In this document: positions 28,269 to 39,042 of the stretch, piece after piece | Position numbering within the stretch: the first letter of the stretch is position 1 | Layout of the letters: each line of letters begins with the position of its first letter | DNA from: Tritrichomonas foetus | Taxonomy: Eukaryota > Parabasalia > Tritrichomonadida > Tritrichomonadidae | Length of the DNA stretch: 64,000 nucleotides | NCBI GenBank assembly: GCA_001839685.1 | Contig: MLAK01000002.1 | Location: 161,464 to 225,463 of the forward strand | Direction: 5' to 3' | Notes under the pieces: model-generated | Seen by the model: only the letters and a program-made list of their open reading frames with translations | The model's database searches: none | What the model was told of the DNA's origin: nothing | Program-made: the position numbers and the translations under genes

Positions 28269-31016
28269 TTATAAAACAATTGGACGTACATCTTCCTTCT
28301 TGTAATATCTTAAGTTTGGCGATGGGTCGCCTGGTTGGAATACAGGAAAGGCACCATAAGGCCGAGAAAGACCATCTGCAGTTGGATATGCATCGAACTT
28401 TTGGCGTCCTGCTGGTCTTTCATCATCATCATCATCGGAGTCGAAGATTGATTTCCTCTTAGGTGATGCAGCAGTTCGAATATCTCTTTCATGCATTCTA
28501 ACCATCTTTTCAGCATATTCATCAAATGCTTCACCTCTTGCAGTTCTGCTTCCAGCTTCTTTAAGTTCTTCTTTGACATGATGCTTTTGCTCTTGAAGTT
28601 CATCTTGTTTGGCTTGGTACATTGCCATTTCTGACAATGCTGCCATTTTCTTCCTTCGAATTTGCATTGTTTCTGCTCTTATATTTCCACCTTTTTCCAA
28701 TGTTCTACTTGATCTTGTGGCAGCTTTATGAACTTGTTCTTTCATATCTGCTATTTTGTTTTCAATATCACGAAGAATTATTTCATGTTCAGTGATTGCT
28801 GTTCTTTTATCAGTTCGTCTTTGTTCATAGTGAGCAATCTTTTTATCAAGCTCTTTCTCAGAGAAATCTCTTCCACAAAAATGCCTTTTTCGTTCATTCG
28901 CATCAGGTATTTCTAATTTCTTAGTAAGATTATCAACATCTCGTTGTTCTTCATCAATTTGTTTTTGAAGTTCAATTATATCTTCATTATATTTTCTTAA
29001 TTGTGGAATTTTTCGTTGTAAAATATCTATTTTTCTTGCAAAATCATTAAGCTGAAGGTTTAATATTTTTAATTCTTCTTCTTTTTCTTTCATAATTTGC
29101 TCACCTCGTTTCATTACTTCTTCATGACGGTTATATTGCTCATAAATAATACAAAGTTCATCTTGTTTATCAATCAACATTCTTTGAATATTTGCACAAT
29201 CATCAGCTTGAATTGTATATCGATTTTGCTGATGAGTAATCATATCTTCTATGTTTTGAAGAATTGTATTCATTCGACTAGTTTCAGAAACTTGGTAATC
29301 AATTTGCCTTTGTAAACTCTTATATTTGTCTTCTTCTTTTTTGAGTTGACTTTTGGTAGCTTCTCTTCGTTTGAAAGCACTATCAAGTTCATACTTTTGA
29401 GCACGAACTGCTGCATCGACTTGATCGAGTTCTCCTCTTAAGACTTCAACTTCATTATCTAAAATTTTGATTTTTTCTCGAAATTCAACATTTAATTGAT
29501 GAGAAGTTTGAATAGTATTAACATATCTATTTCTTTCCATTTTAGCTTTTTCATATAGCTGGGAACATTCTATTAACCTTTGGGCAAAACTTTCAAGTTT
29601 TCTTGTTTGATCTAAATAATCTAGATTCTTTTCAATCGCTAAATTTTTGGAATCCATCGTTTTCTTTTTCATTGCTGCTAATTCTCTTGCTTTTCTTGTT
29701 CTTAATAAGGCGTTATCTTTTAGATTTTGAATTAAATCCTTTTCTTTTTTAACATTTTCATCGAGAATAGATTGTTTCTTATTTTTCTCAACGAGTGCTT
29801 CTTTAATTTGATTTAAAAGTTTTGCATTTATTGTTTCAAGTGCCAAAACGGCTTTAACTGCATCTTCTTTTGCTTGAATAGCCTTATCCAATTCTTTTTG
29901 ATAGTTTGCATTCCTTTGTCTTTCATCCAGAACATCTTTTTCATATTTGTTTAATTGAGATAGTAAAGTTTCACGTTCAAGTTTGAAGCGTGCGATGGCT
30001 TCTTGCATTTTCAAAGTATCTAATTCTTTCTTTTCGATTTCTTTTAATAAAGAATCATGCTTTTGATCGAGCATGCTAATAGTCTTATCTGTTTCTTTAA
30101 TCATTTTATTAATTTGTCTAAATTCATATTCGCGTTGAAGCCGATATTCCTTTTGTGCAGAATGATCAATAAGAACTTTTTCGAAAATCTTCTTTTGTTG
30201 ATCAATTGCATCAGTCATTCCATTATAATCGATTGCAATATGTTGAATTTCAGTTTCAAATGATTGTTGTTTATTTAAATGACCAGAAATGCCTTCTTCT
30301 GTTTTATCTAGTTGAAACAGTGCATTTTTTTCTTCTGATAATAAAGTATTTAAAGCAGTTTCTGCCGCAATTACTTTTGTTCTTAATTTCACAGGAATCG
30401 AGCTAACTTCTAGCATTTTTTTATTTGATTCTTTCTTTTTAGTTTCTAATTCATAAATATGTTTATCACACTTTTGTATTTTATTACTCAATTCTTGTTG
30501 GTTTTTAATCAAAGAGTGAATTTTTTCTTTTCTTTGTGCAATGAGTTCTTCAAGACTTGCATTTTCTTCTTGTATTTGCCTCTTCTGTGGATCCAATTTG
30601 GCGCGCTGATTTTCTTGTGCTTCTGCAACTTTATGTTCCAGCTTGTCTTTTTCCTTTTGCTTCATTCTTGTGTTCGTTTGTGTAGAAGTGATTTGTTCTT
30701 TTATTGCTTCAAGATCAACTTGAACAGCAGTCACGGATTGTCTTAGGGTCGATAATTGTGTTCGATGGCCTAGCTGCTGTTGAGCGGAGTTTTCAATGGC
30801 GAGCTTTTGTGCTTTTAATTCTTTGTTTAGGTTTCGAGTTCGACGCATCAACATTTGTTCTGTGTTGCATGATTGCGCAAATGCATTATGAAGTTTCGAA
30901 AATTTGAAATAAAGCGTTTTCGCAATATCAGGGGTAATTTGTTGACTATCTTCAAGCTTTTTGATTTCTAGAACAGCAGGATGATTAACTTCATTCGCTT
31001 TTTTTGCATCCGTCAT
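28269..31016 (-). CDS. CCDC146/MBO2-like coiled-coil ciliary protein
   Basis: Probable axoneme or centriole-associated coiled-coil protein; MBO2 of Chlamydomonas and human CCDC146 are needed for flagellar function. Seen in 915 residues: nearly continuous heptad coiled coil from about residue 50 to 800; a Asp/Arg segment EIPDANERKRHFCGRDFSEK where the family has a similar conserved stretch; and a C-terminal block RPYGAFPVFQPGDPSPNLRY like the PYGALAPFKPSEPGxNMRH ending of CCDC146. The frame extends 17 codons upstream but starts at TTG, so I use the ATG at 31014-31016. Coiled coils mislead by-eye assignment; the C-terminal match is the main evidence. Confidence 0.65.
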   Translation of the reverse strand: MTDAKKANEVNHPAVLEIKKLEDSQQITPDIAKTLYFKFSKLHNAFAQSCNTEQMLMRRTRNLNKELKAQKLAIENSAQQQLGHRTQLSTLRQSVTAVQVDLEAIKEQITSTQTNTRMKQKEKDKLEHKVAEAQENQRAKLDPQKRQIQEENASLEELIAQRKEKIHSLIKNQQELSNKIQKCDKHIYELETKKKESNKKMLEVSSIPVKLRTKVIAAETALNTLLSEEKNALFQLDKTEEGISGHLNKQQSFETEIQHIAIDYNGMTDAIDQQKKIFEKVLIDHSAQKEYRLQREYEFRQINKMIKETDKTISMLDQKHDSLLKEIEKKELDTLKMQEAIARFKLERETLLSQLNKYEKDVLDERQRNANYQKELDKAIQAKEDAVKAVLALETINAKLLNQIKEALVEKNKKQSILDENVKKEKDLIQNLKDNALLRTRKARELAAMKKKTMDSKNLAIEKNLDYLDQTRKLESFAQRLIECSQLYEKAKMERNRYVNTIQTSHQLNVEFREKIKILDNEVEVLRGELDQVDAAVRAQKYELDSAFKRREATKSQLKKEEDKYKSLQRQIDYQVSETSRMNTILQNIEDMITHQQNRYTIQADDCANIQRMLIDKQDELCIIYEQYNRHEEVMKRGEQIMKEKEEELKILNLQLNDFARKIDILQRKIPQLRKYNEDIIELQKQIDEEQRDVDNLTKKLEIPDANERKRHFCGRDFSEKELDKKIAHYEQRRTDKRTAITEHEIILRDIENKIADMKEQVHKAATRSSRTLEKGGNIRAETMQIRRKKMAALSEMAMYQAKQDELQEQKHHVKEELKEAGSRTARGEAFDEYAEKMVRMHERDIRTAASPKRKSIFDSDDDDDERPAGRQKFDAYPTADGLSRPYGAFPVFQPGDPSPNLRYYKKEDVRPIVL

Positions 31017-32104
31017 TATTAAAATCAAACGTATTTTTTGAATGTGGTTGATTTTTTCATTTTCCAAAAGAATATTTTCAGCTTTAATGACGAATATATT
31101 CTGGAAATAGTATACTTAAAAGTGATAATAGAAAAAAACACAATTTCATAAAATATATTTTGATAAAATCGATTTTTCGATAGAAGAAGACATAATCATC
31201 GATGTATAAAAATTTAAATAAATTGTAAATTACCAACAATGTCTATATGCAAACATAAATGAAGAAAATAAAAGTTGTGATGTTGGGTATTTCCCTTTTG
31301 AAGGCTCAGGCATTTTATTTTTGAAAGAAAAAAAGAAAATGTTATTATTTTGAATGGATTTATGCTTTTTTTCATTTTGGACTGATCTCATACCATTTAT
31401 CTCAGCATTTACATAAATATAGAAAAACAGACTACATATGAAATCAATAAAGAGAATTAGATTTTATATATGTACAATTACAATATATAGTCATTTTGAT
31501 GTTTGTTGAGGAAAACGGTTTTTTCGGATTTTCTTATTGAGTATATCTGCAATAATAAAGACTTTAACATGAATGTAAATATATTTTAATCACCTAAAAT
31601 TAAATATATACATTGTATTCACATTTTAATTCAGTCAATCACGAAACCAGAAATAGTATTGATGTTTGTATCCATTTTTTCAAATACCATTTTCTCAGGC
31701 TTTTTCAATTCACAATAGCTTATGAAATACTTCATATGCAGGAATTTTTCCAAACTCGAGTCAAACCTAAGTTACAGAGTTTTCTTCGAATTTTTTGTTT
31801 CTTTATGATTTTAATCATTTAAATAAGCTCTATTTACTATATATTACTCAGCTTCATAAAAGAAATTAATTTATCTCACTTTTGTCAGCGATGGGAGATT
31901 GACTGCAGATTGCGTTGGTTCATAGTGAGATTTTCAATTCACCAATTCAAAAATTGTATAAACATGTCAAAGGAAGTGAAACGATAATTTTTTCAATGTT
32001 AGTTTGCTCACCATCATTCGCAAAAAGTTTATCCTTCATGAAAAAGTTAAGAGAAGAAAAATTTTTTCAGATTATAATCATTATTTTTCACAAGCCACAA
32101 AACC
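31017..32104. other. Spacer between divergent coiled-coil and IscU genes
   Basis: About 1.1 kb AT-rich. Open frames at 31613 and 31915 lack motifs. The IscU promoter should lie at its right end. Confidence 0.5.
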
Positions 32105-32590
32105 ATGCTGACACAAGTACTTGCAGGATCGTTTTCATCACTTTCATCAGTAAAATCCGGACTCGCCAAGTCCATTGGAGCCATGCTTTACCATAAAAAC
32201 GTCGAAGACCATTTCAAGAATCCAAGAAACCCAGGAGCAATGAATGCCAACGACCAAGACGTCGGAACAGGTATCGTTGGTGCTCCAGCATGCGGTGATG
32301 CCCTCAAATTCCAAATTCGTGTTGACGATAAGACAGGCGTTATCAAAGAAGTCAAATTCAGAGCTTTCGGTTGTCCAGCTGCTGTCGCCTCATCATCCCT
32401 CGCCACAACGATGATCGAGGGAAAGACTCTTGAGGAAGCTTTGAAGATCAAAAATACCGAAATCGCAAATGAGCTCAACCTTCCACCAGTGAAGCTCCAC
32501 TGCTCCATGCTTGCACAGGAAGCCATCCACGCAGCAGTCGACAGCTATTTGAAGAAGCACAATAAAGCTGTTGAAGACCTCAAAAAGTAA
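32105..32590 (+). CDS. IscU-type Fe-S cluster scaffold, probably hydrogenosomal
   Basis: Assembles [2Fe-2S] clusters with IscS and passes them to chaperones. In trichomonads this machinery sits in hydrogenosomes. Seen in 161 residues: an N-terminal Ser-rich presequence (MLTQVLAGSF at 1-10) before the mature start near 27-30; ligand cysteines C63 (PACGD, with D65), C90 (FGC) and C133 (LHCS); and the chaperone-recognition motif LPPVK at 127-131. All catalytic positions are present. Variation: after the second Cys the usual GCGSAIASSS reads GCPAAVASSS. Codon choice is C-rich in third positions compared with neighbours, as expected for a highly expressed gene. Confidence 0.92.
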   Translation: MLTQVLAGSFSSLSSVKSGLAKSIGAMLYHKNVEDHFKNPRNPGAMNANDQDVGTGIVGAPACGDALKFQIRVDDKTGVIKEVKFRAFGCPAAVASSSLATTMIEGKTLEEALKIKNTEIANELNLPPVKLHCSMLAQEAIHAAVDSYLKKHNKAVEDLKK

Positions 32591-33740
32591 TTTTTTAGTA
32601 ATTAAAGGATAAAGCTAAATATTTCTATATTTTTCTTTTTAGATATAGCCTTGACATCTTCTAGATGAGGGATCTGAATTGTGTCATGAAATAACGTGTG
32701 CTGGAACAAAATTAATCAATTTCCTAATCAAGATAAGGATAGCCTTGCAAATCTGTAGATTTACTGGAAAATAATTATTACTAACTATATTACAGTTTTT
32801 TACCTTATTAACAAATAATGACCAAGATACAAGGTAATATAATCAATATTTTTTCTGAAGAATCTTCTCAATATTTCTGAAGATTAAAAAATGTTATCAC
32901 TTGATCAGCAAATCTTTCGCGCAGCTTCGTAATCTGGCAATTTCTACAACTCTAACATTAAAAAACGATTAACTAGCCGATTGTCTATTTATATGATATC
33001 AAGAAATGAAATTTGTTTCTGAGATATTCATCAAAAGTCTTACCAATTAATATTTCGTAAATCCTTCCTTTTAAAACTATGCATTACATTATGTACTCGG
33101 TATACTATTAAGTTGTTGTATTTTTTTCACGTAAGCTCTTCATTTAACGGTCAATTTATCAAAAAGTTAATATATTTTCGAACAAATGCACCATCACATT
33201 TGCATTATGTTATTCTTATGGTCATGCTAAAAAATGTCGTCAAATTAAACGTATTCAATGAAATAAAAATTTAATCCATTGTTGAGCTCGAAATCTGATG
33301 AGCTTAGAAATCTTTGAAATAACGTTGAATGCTAAAAGCCATAAACATATAGATGACCAAAATACCTTTGAATATAAAAGGTTAGATATGGCTTAACCAT
33401 CATATTATAGTTTCTCGTATTATCAAGAATGATGAATCAATTGAGACATCATTGAAAACATATTAGAAAAAGTTCATCAACATAGAAATATTTCTGAAGA
33501 TAAATTTATTTTTTCAACGAAAATTATTTTATTGATTATTAGTGTTTCTCTCAATTTCTTAACTAGTTTTTTTCAATGCTGCGCACAAAAAGCGAATTCA
33601 AAAATTACATTACATTCCCTCGCTATTCAAATTGAGAAAAAATAAAAAGTATTCAAATTCGATGTTTCCCTGTTTACTTTGAAAAAATTCAATTAACATA
33701 CAAAATATAAAAAATAAAAGTTCAGAATTTTGGTTTCGGA
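32591..33740. other. Spacer between IscU and PPP-fold genes
   Basis: About 1.15 kb without a supported gene. Holds TAACGGTCA at 33145-33153. Short protein-like pieces at about 33200-33550 are not distinguishable from chance. Confidence 0.45.
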
Positions 33741-35042
33741 ATGATCGCTGATTGCGACACCTGCGATCCCGTCATTAATAAAATCGTTAAAGCTTATGCT
33801 CGAATCTATTCAATGCACGATCTTTCTCAGCAGCTCGGCTCAAAAACAATCATTCCCCGTTTCTCGCTCAACGATCTATCACATTTATGTGATGCTGCCC
33901 AGCTTCATTTTTCCTCACAGCCAAACGTCCTCGACATTTCATCAGACGCAACAGTTGTTGGCGACCTTTACGGTAATTTACCAGACCTTCTTCGGATTTT
34001 ATCAATTCACGGAAATATGAAAAATAAATCGATTTTATTTTTAGGCAATTATGTTGATTATGGCGAATTTTCAATTGAATCAATTACGCTTCTACTTGCC
34101 TTGTGCTGCGCCTATCCGACCAAAGTATTCCTCTTGAGAGGAAATCATGAATTTCCAAAATGCAACCAAAAGGACGGCTTTCAAGAAGAAATCATGAAAG
34201 AATACAATTCACAGGAATTATGGTGGAAGTTCAATCTCGCTTTTTCAATGATGCCATTCGCAGCTGTGATAAATAAAAAGGTTTTCTGTGTACATGGCGG
34301 AATATCTTCTCAATTAAGTCATGTGAACCAACTTGAGCATATCATCAGGCCAACAAACACCTTTGGAAATAAAATTTTAGCTGATATTTTATATAGTTAT
34401 CCAAAAGTCGATCAAAGCAAGAAAAATCATAGCGAAGCAAAAGAAAACAATATAAGCTCAAGTTTGGCCGCTGATGAATTAAGGAAGAACCAAATAAATT
34501 CGAATCCTGATAATTCGGAAAAGTGCCATGCTTCTCAAAAAGAAAAACTTGGCGAATTATTTGGAAGTGCTTTGCTTCAGAATTTCCTCACCCAAAATTC
34601 GTTTACCAAAATGATTAGATCAAATGAATACGTTAAAGAAGGAACTAGTTCACTTTTTGATGGTACGCTTTATACTGTATACTCTGCTGGCACAAAACCC
34701 AACACAGGAACTGTAAACGTTGGATACGTTGTTGTTTCTGATGCAGATCACGTCACATGCCATAGAATTGAGAGAAAGGATGACAACTTTTCAAGGAACG
34801 AAGCTAATTTCGCTACAATCGAAGACAAGTATCAACCAATCGCTAGAAGAATGTTTAAGAGAGACACAATTGTAACAAGACGGAGAATTAATAAGGCCCA
34901 GTCGTCTTACCAGGTTCCAATTTTAATTCCAAAAATACTATGTAATCCAATGCAAGAAAAACACACACTTTTGAGGAATGAAAAACAACTTAATCAACTA
35001 CGAACTCAAATTGTGAACAAGCGCCTGAAAGAACTTGAATGA
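33741..35042 (+). CDS. PPP-family Ser/Thr phosphatase-like protein, likely inactive
   Basis: Calcineurin-like fold of the PP1/PP2A family. Seen in 433 residues: the family motifs in order, but with key residues changed. GDxHG reads G74-D-L-Y77-G (metal His to Tyr). GDxxDRG reads G102-N103-Y-V-D106-Y107-G (metal Asp to Asn, phosphate-binding Arg to Tyr). GNHE (135-138) and VHGG (H185) are intact. The C-terminal RxHxxxxxG reads R293-S-N295 (metal His to Asn). WSDP is replaced by YSYP near 219-222, followed by a ~45-residue polar insertion. Three of six metal ligands are lost, so metal-dependent catalysis is unlikely. An intact frame argues against simple decay. Confidence 0.85.
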   Translation: MIADCDTCDPVINKIVKAYARIYSMHDLSQQLGSKTIIPRFSLNDLSHLCDAAQLHFSSQPNVLDISSDATVVGDLYGNLPDLLRILSIHGNMKNKSILFLGNYVDYGEFSIESITLLLALCCAYPTKVFLLRGNHEFPKCNQKDGFQEEIMKEYNSQELWWKFNLAFSMMPFAAVINKKVFCVHGGISSQLSHVNQLEHIIRPTNTFGNKILADILYSYPKVDQSKKNHSEAKENNISSSLAADELRKNQINSNPDNSEKCHASQKEKLGELFGSALLQNFLTQNSFTKMIRSNEYVKEGTSSLFDGTLYTVYSAGTKPNTGTVNVGYVVVSDADHVTCHRIERKDDNFSRNEANFATIEDKYQPIARRMFKRDTIVTRRRINKAQSSYQVPILIPKILCNPMQEKHTLLRNEKQLNQLRTQIVNKRLKELE

Positions 35043-35368
35043 ATAAGGCCTCTATATTATTTGTTAATTATCTAAACATGCATATGAAAAGAAAACATTT
35101 TTTTCCTTCTTTGCTTCCTTCTTTTTTGTTTTCATGCATTTAGCCAAAAAATAATAATATTGATGTCAATCTCATTCATAATTAGGTTTGAAATAAGAAA
35201 GAGCATTGATTTCGATCTATCAGATCAAATATAGTATACATAATTGGAAAGTCTCTTCACCAAAGTGAGAAAAAAATTAACCATCAGACAACACTACCTC
35301 ATTCTTTCTTGAAGAAAATGTTGATTAGAGAGAAAAGTGCAAATGGTTTTTGAAGGAAAAGAAAAAGA

Positions 35369-35408
<40 letters not shown>

Positions 35409-35438
35409 ATAGTGAAGTAATACGGGAAGGTTTTTGAT
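35043..35438. other. Convergent 3' spacer with A31 tract
   Basis: Spacer between the PPP-fold gene and the beta-helix gene. Contains about 31 consecutive A at about 35375-35405, just beyond the beta-helix stop codon. No gene. Confidence 0.7.
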
Positions 35439-37874
35439 TTAGGACTTCCAAATGTTTGCCATACGATTCTTGTGGAATTCGTTACCCGTGATTGTTGCAG
35501 GAACGGCTTCAATCATATAGATACCGAATTTAGCATGGTTTTGAATCTTGTTGCATGTTACTGCTGGAGTACCACCAACGATTTGCACAGCGCATTGACC
35601 GTTCTGTTCGAATTCATTATCGGTGATTTCACCTGAACAGTTTGTGCCACAGAGGACGCCAATGTTTTCTGTGTTAATAAATTTACATTTCCTCACGTTG
35701 ACATAGCCGACTGTTGAAAATGCACAATTCTTGTTGTCTGTGAAGTTGCATTCAGTAAGGATACCGTTTGAGCCTTCATTCACAATGACTGCAACTTTTC
35801 CAGTTGATTTGGAGAAGTCACAAGATTCAGCAGTGATAGTGGCACCTGTTGAAACATTAATGTGTGTGCGGTTATCATTGAACTTGGAACCGCGTGCCAC
35901 AATTTTACCGTTTTCAACACCAGCAACACTGAGATCGTTTCTTTGTAAGGTAGAATCGACTATTTCGAGGAGACCGTTGACTTGGCAAGCAACCTTTTCG
36001 TTCTGGAGTGTGCATTCTGTAAGCTTGGCTGTACCAGCGACAACGACAGCTTGTTGGTTCTCAGAAAATGTTGACTTTGCGCATGAAACTTCTGATGAAG
36101 AATCGACATAAACAGCTGCCCATTTGTTTCCACTCATTTGAACGTTTTCGAGAGAGGCCTTTGAAGAGTTAAGTGCGAAGACACCACCCTTTCCATTGCT
36201 CTTCACTGAGCCACCATTAAGAGTGAGGTTGCAACTTGATGCAAGATGGATGGCGGCATAAGTGTTCTCACTCACTGTGCAATTTTCAAGTGTGAAAACG
36301 GAAGTGGATGCAACAATTCCACAGCCGCTGTTGCCATCAAGTTTACAGTCCTTGAGTGTAGCATTAGTAGTTCCGAAAAGTTGAACACCACCACGCTCGC
36401 AATTACGAATGTTGAGTCTTGTAGCGGCAAGTGCTGATTGGTGGCAGACGATAGCAGCTGCCTTTGTTTTTTGAATGTCACAATCAAAGAGCTGAACTTC
36501 AGCATTGCTGTGGCAAACAACAGCAGAACCACCAGTAGATGAAATGAAAGCACGTTCAAGGACAACTTTTGAGTTGGAATATGTGAGGAAGCCAACTCCT
36601 GAGATATCCCTAACTTTGATGTTCTTGAGTGTGATTTGGGATGAGGTGTGGCAAACAACTGCGGCTTCAGCGGCACCCGAGAAAGATTCACCCTTTGTTT
36701 GAGCGTTGGCGCTGTCGTACAAAATAAGTGAAGATCCCTCAAAGCTGTTATCACTAAGATCAACATTTGAGTTCTCCCTGATGTCAACTGAACAGTTACG
36801 GAACGTGTTCTTGGTGAGCACAAGTGAAGTAACACGGGTGACGGCAAGAGAGCAGCCATGATTGGATCTTTCGAAAACTGATGATTCGACCAAAAGCTTT
36901 TCACCTTTGGATGTAACGCTGAGCATGCAATCTGTGAATCTGCAGTCATTGACAAGAATATGGGCTTTATCAACACAAACGATGGCGTTTTGGCCGAGGT
37001 TGGTGAAAGTGCAATTGTCGAATTTGCCAATAGCCTGATCCTTTATCGTAACGCCACAACGCTGGCAGGCTGAAATTGTAGTCTTTTCGGCAACGACTTG
37101 TGTTTCATAGCGTGCTTTGATGGCCACGTCATTTCCGCCTTCGATCGTGCATTCGTTCAAGAAAACGCAGCCACTGCCGAGAAGTTGAATGGTGGCAGAA
37201 ATTCCGGATGAAACATGGCATTTGACAAGATTGAGCGAGCCTTGGCTGACGCGAACTGCGCCTCGAGCTTTGGATTTATTTTGAACGATGCTGATACCTT
37301 CGATGGTAACTGAAGCTCCAGATGACGTGATTGTGTCTGTAGTCTCGCCAGATCTGATTGTAACTGGTCCTTTTCCGATAAGTTTGATAGATTTTGTGAT
37401 TTTCAAGCATTCATCGTATTCACCTTCAGGAATTTGGATAGTAGCTCCATCGTTGGCTTTGTCGATTGTTTCTTGAATGCATCCTTGATATTCTGGAATA
37501 ACATCGATTGGTTGTAATTCATAAGTAATATTCGGCAAGGCTCTCAATGAGAAGCCTGTTGAGTCATTGATGACTTGTTGATCAACTGCAAGTAAAGTTT
37601 GGACTTGCGTTTCGGATTTAGTTTCGACAATCTGGGTTTTGACCACCTGTTGAATTTGAGTTACGCCTAACGAGAATCTACGACCGTCTTCTGGTTTGGT
37701 GGTGTTGAGCGGTGGTGGGATGTTAGATCCGAATGAAGCCCCACTGAATGAAAGGCGCTTTTCCATTGGTGGACCACCTATTGGAGGTGGAACAGCAAGT
37801 GGTCCAGCACCGCTTAATGGCGGTGGAATAACTGTAGACTTTCCTGAAAAAAGTGGAGGTGGAATGTTTGTCAT
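35439..37874 (-). CDS. Cytosolic right-handed beta-helix repeat protein
   Basis: Not assigned to a known enzyme. Seen in 811 residues: no signal peptide; a Pro-rich N-terminal ~60 residues with repeated IPPPL and phosphosite-like KRLSFS and RRFSLG; a linker to about 120; then to the C-terminus many ~22-residue units of the parallel beta-helix type (short beta strands ending in Asn/Ser/Cys turns, such as LKDCKLDGNSGCGIVAS). Such PbH1 solenoids occur in pectate-lyase folds and in FBXO11. Without a signal sequence an extracellular polysaccharide lyase is unlikely, and an adaptor or scaffold role is the better inference. C-rich third positions suggest strong expression. Confidence 0.8.
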   Translation of the reverse strand: MTNIPPPLFSGKSTVIPPPLSGAGPLAVPPPIGGPPMEKRLSFSGASFGSNIPPPLNTTKPEDGRRFSLGVTQIQQVVKTQIVETKSETQVQTLLAVDQQVINDSTGFSLRALPNITYELQPIDVIPEYQGCIQETIDKANDGATIQIPEGEYDECLKITKSIKLIGKGPVTIRSGETTDTITSSGASVTIEGISIVQNKSKARGAVRVSQGSLNLVKCHVSSGISATIQLLGSGCVFLNECTIEGGNDVAIKARYETQVVAEKTTISACQRCGVTIKDQAIGKFDNCTFTNLGQNAIVCVDKAHILVNDCRFTDCMLSVTSKGEKLLVESSVFERSNHGCSLAVTRVTSLVLTKNTFRNCSVDIRENSNVDLSDNSFEGSSLILYDSANAQTKGESFSGAAEAAVVCHTSSQITLKNIKVRDISGVGFLTYSNSKVVLERAFISSTGGSAVVCHSNAEVQLFDCDIQKTKAAAIVCHQSALAATRLNIRNCERGGVQLFGTTNATLKDCKLDGNSGCGIVASTSVFTLENCTVSENTYAAIHLASSCNLTLNGGSVKSNGKGGVFALNSSKASLENVQMSGNKWAAVYVDSSSEVSCAKSTFSENQQAVVVAGTAKLTECTLQNEKVACQVNGLLEIVDSTLQRNDLSVAGVENGKIVARGSKFNDNRTHINVSTGATITAESCDFSKSTGKVAVIVNEGSNGILTECNFTDNKNCAFSTVGYVNVRKCKFINTENIGVLCGTNCSGEITDNEFEQNGQCAVQIVGGTPAVTCNKIQNHAKFGIYMIEAVPATITGNEFHKNRMANIWKS

Positions 37875-39042
37875 TTAAAACGAAATTCCTTTGTGAAATA
37901 TTTCTATTTCTTTTTTCAAAGATTCCTTTTTGAATAAAAATATTTCACTTTTTTCTGAAAAAAATATCATTTTCAATATTCTATTTTCCAGATTCTGAAT
38001 TGATAGAAATTGACAATAGAAAAAGTGAATATGAGGTTTTCAATTCTACCATTTTTTCTGTCCATTCAAAAATATCCCAATTGCTCTTTGTATGATGATG
38101 ACTTTCCTCAACCAAAAGATAAAACCCAGAGTACACATACACAACATGTTATCCTTTCATTTACACGAATACATTGAAAATCCAGTTTTACAATAGTGAC
38201 TCTGAATTAATTTGATAGTGCTCTGAAAAAAAAAAATCGACTTTCAACTATATCCTGATATTTTATTATATTTACCCGCAATTTCATCAGTAGTTATATA
38301 TATAATAATATTATATTATAGAATATCAAATTTTATGCTCTAAAATAAACTTATAACAGGAACATCAAGTTGATTCAATTTCGGGAAAATTCAATTATAT
38401 TATTTCGGGATATTGTTAACAATAATTAGAATTTTTGAATATAATTGGCAAGTTTATGAAGAACGATGCTTATTCCTTTTTTTTGATTGCCTCAAGAGAG
38501 CAAGAGAGCAAGAATGAAAGAAATAGTATTTCAATTATTTTGAGGTCTAATATTGACTTTTTACAGAATTATGACTTTACCAAAAAAAATCAAAAAAAAT
38601 ATTGAAACTGCGATTATCGTCGATAAATATCATATTTTGCCTCATCTAACATTAGAAAAACATTTCGCATGAATTCCCAGGCCCAAACTCTTGTCATCGC
38701 TATCATATCTGATCACTCTCTGATTGGCTTGACATCATTCAATTTTCTATCGTTCACGTTATTCACTCGATTCTCTTTGTGGTTGTTTACCTGAATTCAA
38801 TGATCATCAATCGCACAGATCAATGCAGAATATTCTTAATATGCTAGTGATCATTCCTGGCTTTTATCTTAATTTGAAAATTTTCAGAATTAGAAAAAAT
38901 GTATTGTTGAGACCGATAATTGCCTTGATTCGGGAGAAACCAACTTCGGTGACAACCTAAAGGGCAGATTTATGCGAAGAGAAAAGAAAAGATAAAAAAA
39001 TTATAAAGTCGTTATTTTTAAGATATGGATTATTCATCAGTC
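37875..39042. other. Spacer, no gene seen
   Basis: About 1.2 kb. A 41-codon ATG frame at 38668 has no motif. Otherwise AT-rich sequence upstream of the beta-helix gene. Confidence 0.5.

Noticed and set aside
33180..33600. Protein-like pieces between IscU and the PPP-fold gene
   Set aside because: Several stops and no recognisable motif. Open runs of this length are expected by chance at this AT content.
36272..37030. 252-codon frame within the beta-helix gene
   Set aside because: Same-strand frame-shifted shadow of a highly biased coding sequence.
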